A stretch of 22,507 nucleotides of DNA from UBA11373 sp046714175 (GCA_046714175.1 JBKKBI010000006.1:1-22507); one strand, 5' to 3'. Positions 15,923 through 22,507 are shown, counted from the stretch's first letter. Notes: generated by a model not told the origin, from the letters alone. Made by a program: numbers and translations.

Positions 15923-16903
15923 CTACTTCACCAGGCCGACGCGGCGCCGCACCCGCTGCTGATACTCCTCGGCCCGTTCCCGCGCCGTGGCGGCGTTGCG
16001 CCGCATCGTCGCCTCGACCTCGCCAGGGTCGAGAGCCGCATACGCCTCCCGTATCGGAGTCAGGCCGGCGATCACCGCTTCCGCCACCGCCTCCTTGAAC
16101 CCCCCGTACCCCGATGACCCGTACTCGGCCACCAACGCCGGGATCGAAGTGGCGCTGAACAGCGACATGACTTCCAGAAGATTGGAGATCCCCGGCTTCT
16201 CCTCCCAGTCGAGGCGCACCTCCGAGCCGGAGTCGGTCACCGAGCGCTTCACCTTGCTGCGGACCACATCGGGCGGGTCGAGCACCAGGATGCGACTCTG
16301 CGGGTCCGGGTCCGACTTCGACATCTTGGCCGTGGGGTTCTGCAGCGACATGATCCGGTCACCGTGTTCAGGGATGATCGGATCGGGAATCGGGAACTCC
16401 TCACCGAAGCGGGAATTGAACCGGATCGCCAGATCGCGGGTCAGTTCCAGGTGCTGCTTCTGGTCGTCGCCCACCGGGACCGCATGGGCCCGGTACAGCA
16501 GGATGTCCGCCGCCATCAATACCGGGTAGGCGAACAGACCCAACTGAGCTCCGGCGGTCTCCGCCTTCTCCTTGTACTGGGTCATCCGGCCGAGCTGGCC
16601 CATTCCGGTCATCGTGCCCAGGATCCAGGCCAGCTCGGCGTGCTGCGGCACCTCGCTCTGGTAGTAGAAGAGCGAGCGCACCGGATCGACCCCACAGGCG
16701 ATCAGCACCCTGGCGGCATCGACTCGGTCGGTGGCGAACGAGGCGACGTCGTGCTCCACCGTCAGGGCATGCAGGTCCACGATGCAGTAGATGCACTCGT
16801 AGTCGTCCTGGAGCTTCACCCAGTTGCGCAGCGCACCCAGGTAGTTGCCGATGTGGACGTTGCCGGTCGGCTGCAGACCGGAGAACACGCGCTTACGTTC
16901 CAT
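15923..16903 (-). CDS. trpS: Tryptophanyl-tRNA synthetase
   Basis: Class I aminoacyl-tRNA synthetase that charges tRNA-Trp. The protein has 326 residues from MERKRVFSG. The HIGH signature is HIGN (residues 17-20) in QPTGNVHIGNYLGA. GDDQKQHLELTRD binds tryptophan and ATP, and KMSKS (193-197) is intact. The C-terminus is the normal anticodon-binding helical part. Two upstream in-frame ATGs (16939, 16957) exist, but the conserved start is at 16903, and a TACCCT box 10 nt before it supports that choice. The gene is convergent with the histidine kinase, with 7 nt between stops. It is separated from the divergent HEAT gene by a repeat-filled spacer. Confidence 0.95.
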   Translation of the reverse strand: MERKRVFSGLQPTGNVHIGNYLGALRNWVKLQDDYECIYCIVDLHALTVEHDVASFATDRVDAARVLIACGVDPVRSLFYYQSEVPQHAELAWILGTMTGMGQLGRMTQYKEKAETAGAQLGLFAYPVLMAADILLYRAHAVPVGDDQKQHLELTRDLAIRFNSRFGEEFPIPDPIIPEHGDRIMSLQNPTAKMSKSDPDPQSRILVLDPPDVVRSKVKRSVTDSGSEVRLDWEEKPGISNLLEVMSLFSATSIPALVAEYGSSGYGGFKEAVAEAVIAGLTPIREAYAALDPGEVEATMRRNAATARERAEEYQQRVRRRVGLVK

Positions 16904-16913
16904 TGCGGCCGCG

Positions 16914-16919
16914 AGGGTA
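16914..16919 (-). promoter_or_regulatory. Putative near-leaderless promoter of trpS (TACCCT)
   Basis: TACCCT on the minus strand, identical to the boxes of udk and guaB3 but 10 nt before the ATG, giving a leader of about 3 nt. It lies inside the longer open frame and argues against the upstream start codons. Confidence 0.45.
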
Positions 16920-16939
16920 GACGGCGCGCTCGTCGTCAT

Positions 16940-17066
16940 CCGTCGTCCGTTACCCACTACGACGCCCGAGGCCCGCCCCGCTGTCCACTGCCCGGCTCAC
17001 GGCGCACCTCGCCCCTCGCCCCTGCCCACTGTCGACTGTCGACTGCTTCTCTGCCACTATCTCTCA
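16940..17066. repeat. Heptad array between trpS and the HEAT-repeat gene
   Basis: The clearest part is 17004-17045: GCACCTC, GCCCCTC, GCCCCTG, CCCACTG and TCGACTG twice, in unbroken 7-nt phase. The phase continues less clearly (CTTCTCT, GCCACTA, TCTCTCA) to 17066, two bases before the ATG of the HEAT gene. The segment 16940-16989 shows weaker units (CCGTCGT, CCGTTAC). The spacer holds no other gene. Confidence 0.75.
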
Positions 17067-17068
17067 CC

Positions 17069-18145
17069 ATGGCCCGCCCTCCCCGCACCGAGGTCGCCGC
17101 CCGCCAGCTGGTGGCAACGGCGTCCGATCACCTCACCACCACCGTCGCGGTCCATCTCCCCTTCGAGGCGGTGGTTGCTTTCAAGAACGCGCTGAAGCTG
17201 TTTTTCAGCGCTGCCCCGTGGACCGCCGATGATGCCGAGCGCCTGTCGCAGCTCGTCACCCCCCACCTGGAGTCCGGATGGTGGGAGTACGACCTGGGCC
17301 GCGGCCTCACCCTGGTGCACGGGATCCGCGACGGCCGCTACGTAATCAGCGTGTCCGGTGCTCCGGAAGCTACCGCATCGATCTTCGACCGAGTGTTCTC
17401 CGGCCCGGTCATCCCCACCCCGACGCCGCATCCCCGCAAGGTGAAGTTCGCCATCGGAGGCGACCCCGCCCCTGGGGTGTGGCACCGGCGCGGCGAGGAC
17501 ATCGATGACCCGCGGCTGGTGGCGTTGATGGAAGACCTCGAGGTGACCGACGTGATGGTGGCCGGCGACTTCGTCACCGTGGGACTGATCGCCTCGGCCT
17601 CCTGGGAGGACCGCCTCGACAGAATCCTGGCCCGAGTCACCGAGTTGTTCTGGACCGGGGCTGCGGGTCGCGCCCCGGAGCGAACCCGGGAGGAGTTGCT
17701 CGACGAGGCGGGGCATCTCACCCTCGACGGCATCCGACCAGAGGATCTGCATCTGATGGACCCCGACCGTCCCGATCACCGCGACCTGCTCGTCGAAGCG
17801 CTGGGATCCGAGGAGTCCCGCCACCGCCGCGCCGCGGTGGTGACTCTGGCACTGTCGGGCGACGCGACGGTGAGCCGAGCGGCTCTGGTGACGGGTTACC
17901 GCGACGACTCCCGTCTGGTGCGGCGCGCCGCGGTCGACGCTGCCGCCGATCGGGAGGACCCCGATTACCGGCCGTTGTTCGAGGAGGCACTCTTCGACTC
18001 GGATTCGTGGATCCGCTGGCGGGCGGTGCGGGCCATCGCCGACATCGGTGCCGAAGCGAGCCGGGAGCTCCTGGTTCTGGCGGCGGCAGACGAGGACTTC
18101 CGGGTACGGTTCGAGGCCGCCGCCGCATTCCGGAGCCTCGCGTGA
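17069..18145 (+). CDS. Nfu_N-like / HEAT-repeat protein (CvfC/YpgR-like architecture)
   Basis: A 358-residue cytosolic protein. Residues 1-110 have no family I can name. Residues about 120-195 (HPRKVKFAIGG, DVMVAGDFVTVG, WEDRLDRILARV) match the N-terminal domain of Nfu iron-sulfur scaffold proteins, but the Cys-x-x-Cys cluster domain is absent. Residues about 235-358 form HEAT-type helical repeats (RRAAVVTLALSGD, RRAAVDAAADRED, WRAVRAIADIGAE). This order of domains recalls the conserved virulence factor C family (B. subtilis YpgR), whose biochemical role is unclear. The ATG at 17069 was chosen because the upstream extension lies in trpS and repeats. Its stop overlaps the GTG of the DUF554 gene, so they form an operon. 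Confidence 0.85.
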   Translation: MARPPRTEVAARQLVATASDHLTTTVAVHLPFEAVVAFKNALKLFFSAAPWTADDAERLSQLVTPHLESGWWEYDLGRGLTLVHGIRDGRYVISVSGAPEATASIFDRVFSGPVIPTPTPHPRKVKFAIGGDPAPGVWHRRGEDIDDPRLVALMEDLEVTDVMVAGDFVTVGLIASASWEDRLDRILARVTELFWTGAAGRAPERTREELLDEAGHLTLDGIRPEDLHLMDPDRPDHRDLLVEALGSEESRHRRAAVVTLALSGDATVSRAALVTGYRDDSRLVRRAAVDAAADREDPDYRPLFEEALFDSDSWIRWRAVRAIADIGAEASRELLVLAAADEDFRVRFEAAAAFRSLA

Positions 18146-18873
18146 ACCTTCCCATCGGAACGATCGCCAACGTCGCCACGGTCCTGGTCGGAACCGTGAT
18201 CGGTGCTCTGGCGGGTCGGCGCTTCCCGGAGAGCCTGCGGGGCACGGTGATGGCCACGCTGGGATTATCCACCGCCGCCATCGGGGTGCGCGAGCTGCTC
18301 CCCACCGAAGAGTTCCCGCTGGTGTTGGGGGCGGTGCTGGTGGGCACTGTGCTCGGCGAATTGCTGCGCATCGAGGCCGGACTGCACCGGCTCGGCGATC
18401 TCTTGCAGCGACGCTTTGTCTCGACCGCGATTACGGAAGTCGAGGTGCCCGAGGTGGCGACCCCGGTCGCCCACCGCAGCAGGTTCGGCGAGGGTTTCGT
18501 GGTGGCGTCGCTGGTGTTTTGTATCGGCCCACTCACCATCGTCGGTTCCATTCAGGACGGTCTCGGCGACGCCGAGCTGTTGCTGGTGAAGGCTGCCCTC
18601 GACGGCTTCGCCTCGATCGCCTTTGCCGCGGTCTACGGTTGGGGAGTGATCCTGGCGGCGGTCACGGTGTTGGTGATCCAGGGAGGCATCGCTCTCGCGG
18701 CAGGCACACTGGATGGCCTGCTCACCCAGGAGATGCTCGACGGCCTGGGCGCGGCCGGAGGAATCATGCTGTTGGGGATCTCCCTGCGGCTGCTCGACCT
18801 CAAGCAGGTCCGAGTGGCCAACATGCTCCCAGCGGTCGTAGTGGCGCCGCTTTTCGTCAAGTGGTGGGGCTAG
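18142..18873 (+). CDS. DUF554 family membrane protein
   Basis: A 243-residue integral membrane protein with about six or seven hydrophobic helices (for example IGTIANVATVLVGTVIGAL, GFVVASLVFCIGPLTIVG, VILAAVTVLVIQGGIALA). The FCIGPLTIVGSIQDGL segment and the N-terminal GTxxN motif are typical of the DUF554 (YdfK-like) family, thought to be a transporter but without proven substrate. The GTG start at 18142 overlaps the stop of the HEAT gene (GTGA) and has GGAG 6 nt upstream. The longer in-frame extension lies inside the HEAT gene and is not used. Its stop codon overlaps that of the convergent Ni/Co transporter. Confidence 0.9.
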   Translation: MNLPIGTIANVATVLVGTVIGALAGRRFPESLRGTVMATLGLSTAAIGVRELLPTEEFPLVLGAVLVGTVLGELLRIEAGLHRLGDLLQRRFVSTAITEVEVPEVATPVAHRSRFGEGFVVASLVFCIGPLTIVGSIQDGLGDAELLLVKAALDGFASIAFAAVYGWGVILAAVTVLVIQGGIALAAGTLDGLLTQEMLDGLGAAGGIMLLGISLRLLDLKQVRVANMLPAVVVAPLFVKWWG

Positions 18874-19727
18874 CCCGCAAAGAACGCCGGCAGCACCGCG
18901 TCCTGGCCCAACAGGAACAGCACCCCGATCACCAGGCTCACCACCGCGGTCACTGCCCCGAGCACCCGCTGCACCCGCGGCCGCTGCATCGCCTCCTTGA
19001 AGCCGTAGGTAGCGCCGAGGGTGACCGCGGTGTTGGAGAGGAACAAGCCGACCAGGAAGGTGGCCAACACCGCCATGCCGGCGCCGGTGCCACCGGCCTG
19101 AGAGGCGGCGAGGAAGGTCACCACCTGGGTCGGGGTCTCGGCCCCGACGCCGTGCAGCATTCCGACTGCAGTGGCCGCACCGGGGCCGTAGTCGGCGGCA
19201 AGGTCGTCGGGAGCGTGGGAGTGGCGATGGCTATGAACCCGCTGCTCGGCAGTGGTGTCGCCATCGTGCTCGTGGTGCAGGTCGGCGTGGGCAGCATGAC
19301 GGTGCTCGTGCTCGACCCCGCTACGCCGGGTGCGGCCGAACATCCGGCGCACCCCGCCGATCACGATCATCCAACGACTGCGCATGCGGAAGTCCTCGCG
19401 ATGTGCCCACAGCGACCAGAGGAGGTAGATCGCCAGCAGGATCAAGGTGACCCCGACCACGCGACCGAAGAATCGGTCGATGCCGTCGGGGAGGCTCTTC
19501 CCGGCGAGGATCGTGATCGTGCCGATGACCAGGACCACGACAGCGTGTCCTGCGGCGTAGAGCAGCCCGAGCAGGAGTCCCCGCCGCGGCGACTCCTGGG
19601 TGGCGGAGAGATCGGTGATCGCCGCAATGTGATCCCAGTCGATCCCGTGGCGCAGCCCGAGCAGTAGCGAGCTGGCGAGCAGGCCGATGCCGAGGCCGGT
19701 GGTCGAGAAGGGTGAGGCATCGAGCAC
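18870..19727 (-). CDS. Nickel/cobalt transporter (NiCoT/NicO-like permease)
   Basis: A 285-residue membrane protein. The metal-binding HX4DH motif in the first helix is LRHGIDWDHIAA (His27, Asp32, His33). A second conserved motif is GMLHGVGAETPTQV. A central soluble loop is rich in histidine (about 13 His between residues 138 and 175, e.g. HSHRHSH), as in RcnA/NicO-like proteins. Uptake or efflux cannot be decided; no nickel enzyme gene or metal regulator lies nearby. The GTG start is supported by a TAGCCT box 6 nt upstream. The stop codon lies in a CTAG shared with the convergent DUF554 gene. Confidence 0.88.
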   Translation of the reverse strand: MLDASPFSTTGLGIGLLASSLLLGLRHGIDWDHIAAITDLSATQESPRRGLLLGLLYAAGHAVVVLVIGTITILAGKSLPDGIDRFFGRVVGVTLILLAIYLLWSLWAHREDFRMRSRWMIVIGGVRRMFGRTRRSGVEHEHRHAAHADLHHEHDGDTTAEQRVHSHRHSHAPDDLAADYGPGAATAVGMLHGVGAETPTQVVTFLAASQAGGTGAGMAVLATFLVGLFLSNTAVTLGATYGFKEAMQRPRVQRVLGAVTAVVSLVIGVLFLLGQDAVLPAFFAG

Positions 19728-19733
19728 GACCTG

Positions 19734-19739
19734 AGGCTA
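19734..19739 (-). promoter_or_regulatory. Leaderless promoter of the Ni/Co transporter (TAGCCT)
   Basis: TAGCCT on the minus strand ends 6 nt before the GTG. The heptad array begins two bases beyond the box, so no -35 element is visible. Confidence 0.6.
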
Positions 19740-19740
19740 G

Positions 19741-19777
19741 AGGCCGGAGACCGGAGACCGGAGACAGGACCAGGGAC
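19741..19777. repeat. AGACCGG heptad array between the NUDIX gene and the Ni/Co transporter
   Basis: Units AGGCCGG, AGACCGG twice, AGACAGG and ACCAGGG fill 19741-19775 in exact 7-nt phase. The next unit, ACTCAGG, contains the NUDIX stop codon (19778-19780). The array thus spans the whole distance from stop codon to the -10 box of the next gene. Confidence 0.85.
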
Positions 19778-20323
19778 TCAGGCCCGCCGGAAGTGCTCGA
19801 GCAGATCCTGGACCATGAAGGCGGTCGCCCCCCACAGCACTCCCTCGGGAAACTCGTAAAACCACATCTTGCGGCCCGGCCCCCAGAACCGGGTCTGCCA
19901 GCGGTCCTCGTCGAGCAGATCGTCGATCGCCGGCTCCAGCACCGCTGCCACCTCCTCGGGCTGAAGGACGAACCTCTCCGGTCGTCGCACCCGGGCCACC
20001 ACCGGGACGATCTGCATGGTGACCGAGCGGGTGTGCACCGCACCCAGGCCCCCGAGAATCTCCACGACGTGGTCGCGGGCCAGACCCACCTCCTCGGCTG
20101 CCTCGCGCAGCGCGGTCTCGACCGGACCGTCGTCACCGGGATCAATCATCCCACCGGGGAATACCACGTCGCCGGGATGGCTGCGCATGTCGTCGGGACG
20201 ACGGGTCATGATCAGGTGCAACCGGCCGTCGGCCTCGTAGATCGGCACCAGAACGGCAGCGCGCATCTCGGGAAAGGAAGCCACGGGGGGGAGGGAGGCG
20301 AGCGCCTCCCAGGTTGCGGGCAC
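19778..20323 (-). CDS. NUDIX hydrolase, CoA pyrophosphatase-like (NudL/YeaB type)
   Basis: A 181-residue cytosolic hydrolase of nucleoside diphosphates linked to another moiety. The NUDIX box ends in REAAEEVGL (residues 73-81). It is preceded by MTRRPDDMRSHPGDVVFPGG, which matches the extra motif of CoA diphosphatases (LxxRxxxLRxHxGxVxFPGG), so CoA or its derivatives is the likely substrate. As in that subfamily an Asp replaces the usual upstream Glu of the box. The GTG start is fixed by a TACGAT box 6 nt upstream. It is divergent from the acetyltransferase gene. Confidence 0.88.
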   Translation of the reverse strand: MPATWEALASLPPVASFPEMRAAVLVPIYEADGRLHLIMTRRPDDMRSHPGDVVFPGGMIDPGDDGPVETALREAAEEVGLARDHVVEILGGLGAVHTRSVTMQIVPVVARVRRPERFVLQPEEVAAVLEPAIDDLLDEDRWQTRFWGPGRKMWFYEFPEGVLWGATAFMVQDLLEHFRRA

Positions 20324-20329
20324 GGGATC

Positions 20330-20335
20330 ATCGTA
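20330..20335 (-). promoter_or_regulatory. Leaderless promoter of the NUDIX gene (TACGAT)
   Basis: TACGAT on the minus strand, 6 nt before the GTG. It is one of two back-to-back leaderless promoters separated by a heptad array. Confidence 0.6.
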
Positions 20336-20336
20336 C

Positions 20337-20359
20337 GAGGAGGGGCGAGGGGCGAGGGC
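20337..20359. repeat. GAGGGGC heptad array in the divergent NUDIX/GNAT spacer
   Basis: Imperfect array (a 9- to 10-nt unit, GAGGGGC at 20347-20353, then GAGGGC) of the same unit as at 13041-13097. It sits between the two divergent -10 boxes. Confidence 0.65.
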
Positions 20360-20384
20360 GAGCCATGATCGCGCCCGTCACCTA

Positions 20385-20390
20385 TAGGCT
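20385..20390 (+). promoter_or_regulatory. Leaderless promoter of the GNAT gene (TAGGCT, within TATAGGCT)
   Basis: TAGGCT ends 7 nt before the ATG at 20398, matching TANNNT with transcription start on the A of the start codon. It decides between three in-frame ATGs in favour of the last. Confidence 0.6.
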
Positions 20391-20397
20391 CGCCGCT

Positions 20398-21000
20398 ATG
20401 TCCCGCGGCATACCCACCTCGCCTCGGACGACGGCGCGCCTCGAACTGCGGCCGTTCCGACGACGCGACCTCGAGGCCCTATGGGAGGCGGTCCATGACT
20501 CCTGGCCACAACTCGCCAAGTGGCTGCCGTGGGCTCACGCTGGCTATGGCAGGCCGGAGGCGCTGCGCTTCATCCGCGACAGCAGCACCGCGTGGGTGGA
20601 GGGCCGGGCATACGACTTCGCCATTCGGGACCGATTCGAACCGGATCGGCACCTGGGGAACATCTCGGTTTGGCCGACCTCACGCCGGGAGCGATCCGGC
20701 GAGATCGGGTACTGGATCCGCTCCTCGGCCGCTGGCACCGGCGTCGCCACCGAAGCAGCGGCCCGCGTCGCCCAGGTGGGCTTTGAGGAGATGGACCTGC
20801 ACCGCGTCACGCTGCGCATCGCGGTCGGCAACCGGGCCAGCGAACGGGTGGCGGAAAAACTCGGCTTCACCCACGAGGGTCTCCTGCGCAAGGAAGTCCT
20901 GGTGCACGGTGTCTGGCTGGACCACACCCTGTGGGCCCTCTTGGAGGAGGAGTACCGCGCCCTGGTGCCCGATTGGGAAGAGCGGGGCTGGGCAGGGTGA
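20398..21000 (+). CDS. GNAT N-acetyltransferase, RimJ/RimL type
   Basis: A 200-residue acetyl-CoA-dependent acetyltransferase. The N-terminal TARLELRPFRRRDLEALW is typical of the RimJ/RimL group. The acetyl-CoA pyrophosphate loop is seen in IRSSAAGTGVATEAAARV, followed by HRVTLRIAVGNRASERVAEK and LGFTHEGLLRKE, which carry the conserved Asn and the family end motif. Members acetylate protein N-termini (ribosomal S5, L7/L12) or small molecules including antibiotics; the substrate here is unknown. The start at 20398 is chosen because of the -10 box 7 nt upstream; in-frame ATGs at 20314 and 20365 lie before or beside the promoter. The gene is convergent with groEL. Confidence 0.9.
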   Translation: MSRGIPTSPRTTARLELRPFRRRDLEALWEAVHDSWPQLAKWLPWAHAGYGRPEALRFIRDSSTAWVEGRAYDFAIRDRFEPDRHLGNISVWPTSRRERSGEIGYWIRSSAAGTGVATEAAARVAQVGFEEMDLHRVTLRIAVGNRASERVAEKLGFTHEGLLRKEVLVHGVWLDHTLWALLEEEYRALVPDWEERGWAG

Positions 21001-21007
21001 CCAAAAG

Positions 21008-21037
21008 CTCGGGGCGGCCCGTGTGGACCGCCCCGAG
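21008..21037 (-). terminator. Rho-independent terminator of groEL
   Basis: CTCGGGGCGG (21008-21017) and CCGCCCCGAG (21028-21037) form a perfect 10-bp GC-rich stem with a 10-nt loop. On the minus strand the hairpin is followed by GAGCTTTTGG, a short T run. It lies 25 nt after the groEL stop and between two convergent genes, so it may also stop the acetyltransferase transcript, although no T run follows on the plus strand. Confidence 0.75.
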
Positions 21038-21062
21038 GCTCAACTACGACTAAGGCCGCGCC

Positions 21063-22507
21063 TTAGAAGTCCATGTCGCCGCCGCCGCCCGGCATGGGCG
21101 GCGAAGGCTTGTCTTCCTTCTTCTCTGCGATCAGGGCCTCGGTGGTGATCAGCATTGCTGCGATCGAGGCTGCGTTCTGCAGAGTGGAGCGGGTCACCTT
21201 GGCGGGGTCGGCGATGCCGGCCTTCACCAGGTCGACGTACTCACCGGTGGCGGCGTCGAAGCCGTTGCCTCCGGTGAGGGCACGCACCCGCTCGACGATG
21301 ACCCCGCCCTCGTAACCGGCGTTGAAGGCGATCTGGCGGAGGGGTTCCTCCAGCGCCTTGCGCACGATGAGGCGGCCGGTCTTCTCGTCGTCGGTCCCAC
21401 CGCGCATCTTGTCGACCGCAGCCTGGGCGCGAAGCAGAGCGACTCCGCCACCGGGGACGATGCCCTCTTCCACCGCGGCGCGGGTCGCCTGGATGGCGTC
21501 CTCGATGCGGTGCTTCTTCTCCTTGAGCTCCACCTCGGTGGCGGCGCCGATCTTGATGACGGCGACACCGCCGGCAAGCTTGGCCAGCCGCTCCTGGAGC
21601 TTCTCCTTGTCCCAATCGGAGTCCGAGTTCTCGATCTCACGACGGATCTGCTTGATCCGGCCTTCGACGTCGGCCTTGGAACCGGAGCCCTCCACGACGG
21701 TCGTGTTGTCCTTCGACACCACGAACTTGCGCGCCCGTCCCAGCATGTCGATGGTGACCCCGTCGAGCTTGAGCCCGACCTCTTCGGAGATCACGGTGGC
21801 GCCGGTCAGGATCGCGATGTCCTGGAGCATGGCCTTACGGCGCTCTCCAAAACCGGGGGCCTTGACCGCCACTGACTGGAAGGTGCCGCGCAAGCGGTTC
21901 ACCACCAGGGTCGCCAGAGCCTCACCCTCGACGTCCTCGGCGATGATGGCCAGCGCCTTGCCCGCCTGCATCACCTTCTCCAGCACCGGGAGCAGGTCGT
22001 GCACCGCGGTGATCTTCTGGTTGGCCACCAGGATGTAGGGGTCCTGCAGGACCGCTTCCTGGCGATCGGCGTCGTTGATGAAGTACGGCGAGATGTAGCC
22101 CTTGTCGAACTGCATCCCCTCGGTGAACTCGAGGTCGATGCCGAAAGTCTGGCTGTCCTCGACGGTGATGACACCCTCGTTGCCCACCTTCTGCATGGCA
22201 TCGGCAATGCTCCTGCCGATGGTGGAGTCCGCAGCCGAATTGGCCGCCACATAGGCGATCTCGCCGTGGGCGTTGGAGTCGACCGGACGGGCTAGGTTGC
22301 CGATGGCCTCGACCACCCGGGCAACGGCCTCCTCGATCCCCTGCTTCAGCTCGAGTGGGTTGGACCCGGCGGCGACGAGCCGGAGCCCCTCACGCACCAT
22401 GGCCTGGGTGAGCACCGCCGACGTGGTGGTGCCGTCGCCGGCTACGTCGTTGGTCTTGTTGGTCGCCTCGTATGCCAGCTTGGCGCCCATGTTCTCCCAC
22501 GGGTCGT
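21063..22507 (-). CDS. groL: Chaperonin GroEL (60 kDa), N-terminus cut by window edge
   Basis: ATP-driven protein-folding chaperone, working as a double heptameric ring with GroES. About 481 residues are present; the frame remains open past the internal Met at 22490 (preceding codons read DPWEN, as in the DPxENMGA motif), so the real start, about 60 codons upstream, lies outside. The ATPase loop NDVAGDGTTT, GMQFDKGYISPYF in the apical domain and GGGVALLRA are intact. The tail ends PPMPGGGGDMDF, a short variant of the flexible Gly/Met tail rather than a His-rich tail. Whether groES precedes it cannot be seen. Actinobacteria often have two groEL copies. Confidence 0.97.
   Translation of the reverse strand, partial: DPWENMGAKLAYEATNKTNDVAGDGTTTSAVLTQAMVREGLRLVAAGSNPLELKQGIEEAVARVVEAIGNLARPVDSNAHGEIAYVAANSAADSTIGRSIADAMQKVGNEGVITVEDSQTFGIDLEFTEGMQFDKGYISPYFINDADRQEAVLQDPYILVANQKITAVHDLLPVLEKVMQAGKALAIIAEDVEGEALATLVVNRLRGTFQSVAVKAPGFGERRKAMLQDIAILTGATVISEEVGLKLDGVTIDMLGRARKFVVSKDNTTVVEGSGSKADVEGRIKQIRREIENSDSDWDKEKLQERLAKLAGGVAVIKIGAATEVELKEKKHRIEDAIQATRAAVEEGIVPGGGVALLRAQAAVDKMRGGTDDEKTGRLIVRKALEEPLRQIAFNAGYEGGVIVERVRALTGGNGFDAATGEYVDLVKAGIADPAKVTRSTLQNAASIAAMLITTEALIAEKKEDKPSPPMPGGGGDMDF

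Noticed and set aside
16364..17068. N-terminal extension of the Nfu_N/HEAT gene
   Set aside because: It is antisense to trpS and passes through the heptad array; the conserved part begins at 17069.

Overview
This is a high-G+C window of housekeeping genes, all oriented as expected for a chromosome and with no mobile element, CRISPR array, rRNA or tRNA that I can see. A stand-alone GuaB3-type IMP dehydrogenase next to guaA, a UvrD/PcrA helicase with a C-terminal Tudor-like tail, GTG starts, and many leaderless promoters (TANNNT 6-7 nt before the start codon) point to an actinobacterium. I would guess an uncultured Acidimicrobiia-like lineage, but the exact class is inference.

Layout. 1-5643 (minus strand): a doubtful partial ORF at the edge, then icd, folD, udk, sucD, sucC and a B12-binding methylmalonyl-CoA mutase subunit. 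The last three read as mutase subunit-sucC-sucD, joining methylmalonyl-CoA isomerisation to the succinyl-CoA step of the TCA cycle. 5889-13028 (minus strand): pcrA, a 670-residue CheA-like hybrid histidine kinase without chemotaxis neighbours, and the translationally coupled pair guaB3-guaA (IMP to XMP to GMP). 13173-15915 (plus strand): a tight three-gene unit of a secreted lipoprotein, an OmpR-type response regulator and its membrane histidine kinase. 15923-21000: trpS (minus), an Nfu_N/HEAT protein overlapping a DUF554 membrane protein (plus), a Ni/Co transporter (minus), a CoA-pyrophosphatase-like NUDIX protein (minus) and a GNAT acetyltransferase (plus). 21063-22507 (minus): groEL, cut by the window edge, with a hairpin terminator.

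The most unusual feature lies between the genes. Almost every spacer is filled by degenerate tandem repeats with a strict 7-nt period. The heptamer differs from spacer to spacer (GCAGATC, CTACCCG/CGGGAAG, GAGGGGC, CGTCGCC/GACTGAC, TCGACTG, AGACCGG), but the period is the same. Arrays often start at a stop codon (folD, sucD, sucC, NUDIX) and often end beside the -10 box of the next gene (guaB3, Ni/Co transporter, NUDIX). They recall the heptameric STRR repeats of filamentous cyanobacteria, but with many unrelated units in one short region. The second window-wide signal is the set of at least seven leaderless promoters, which also fix several start codons.
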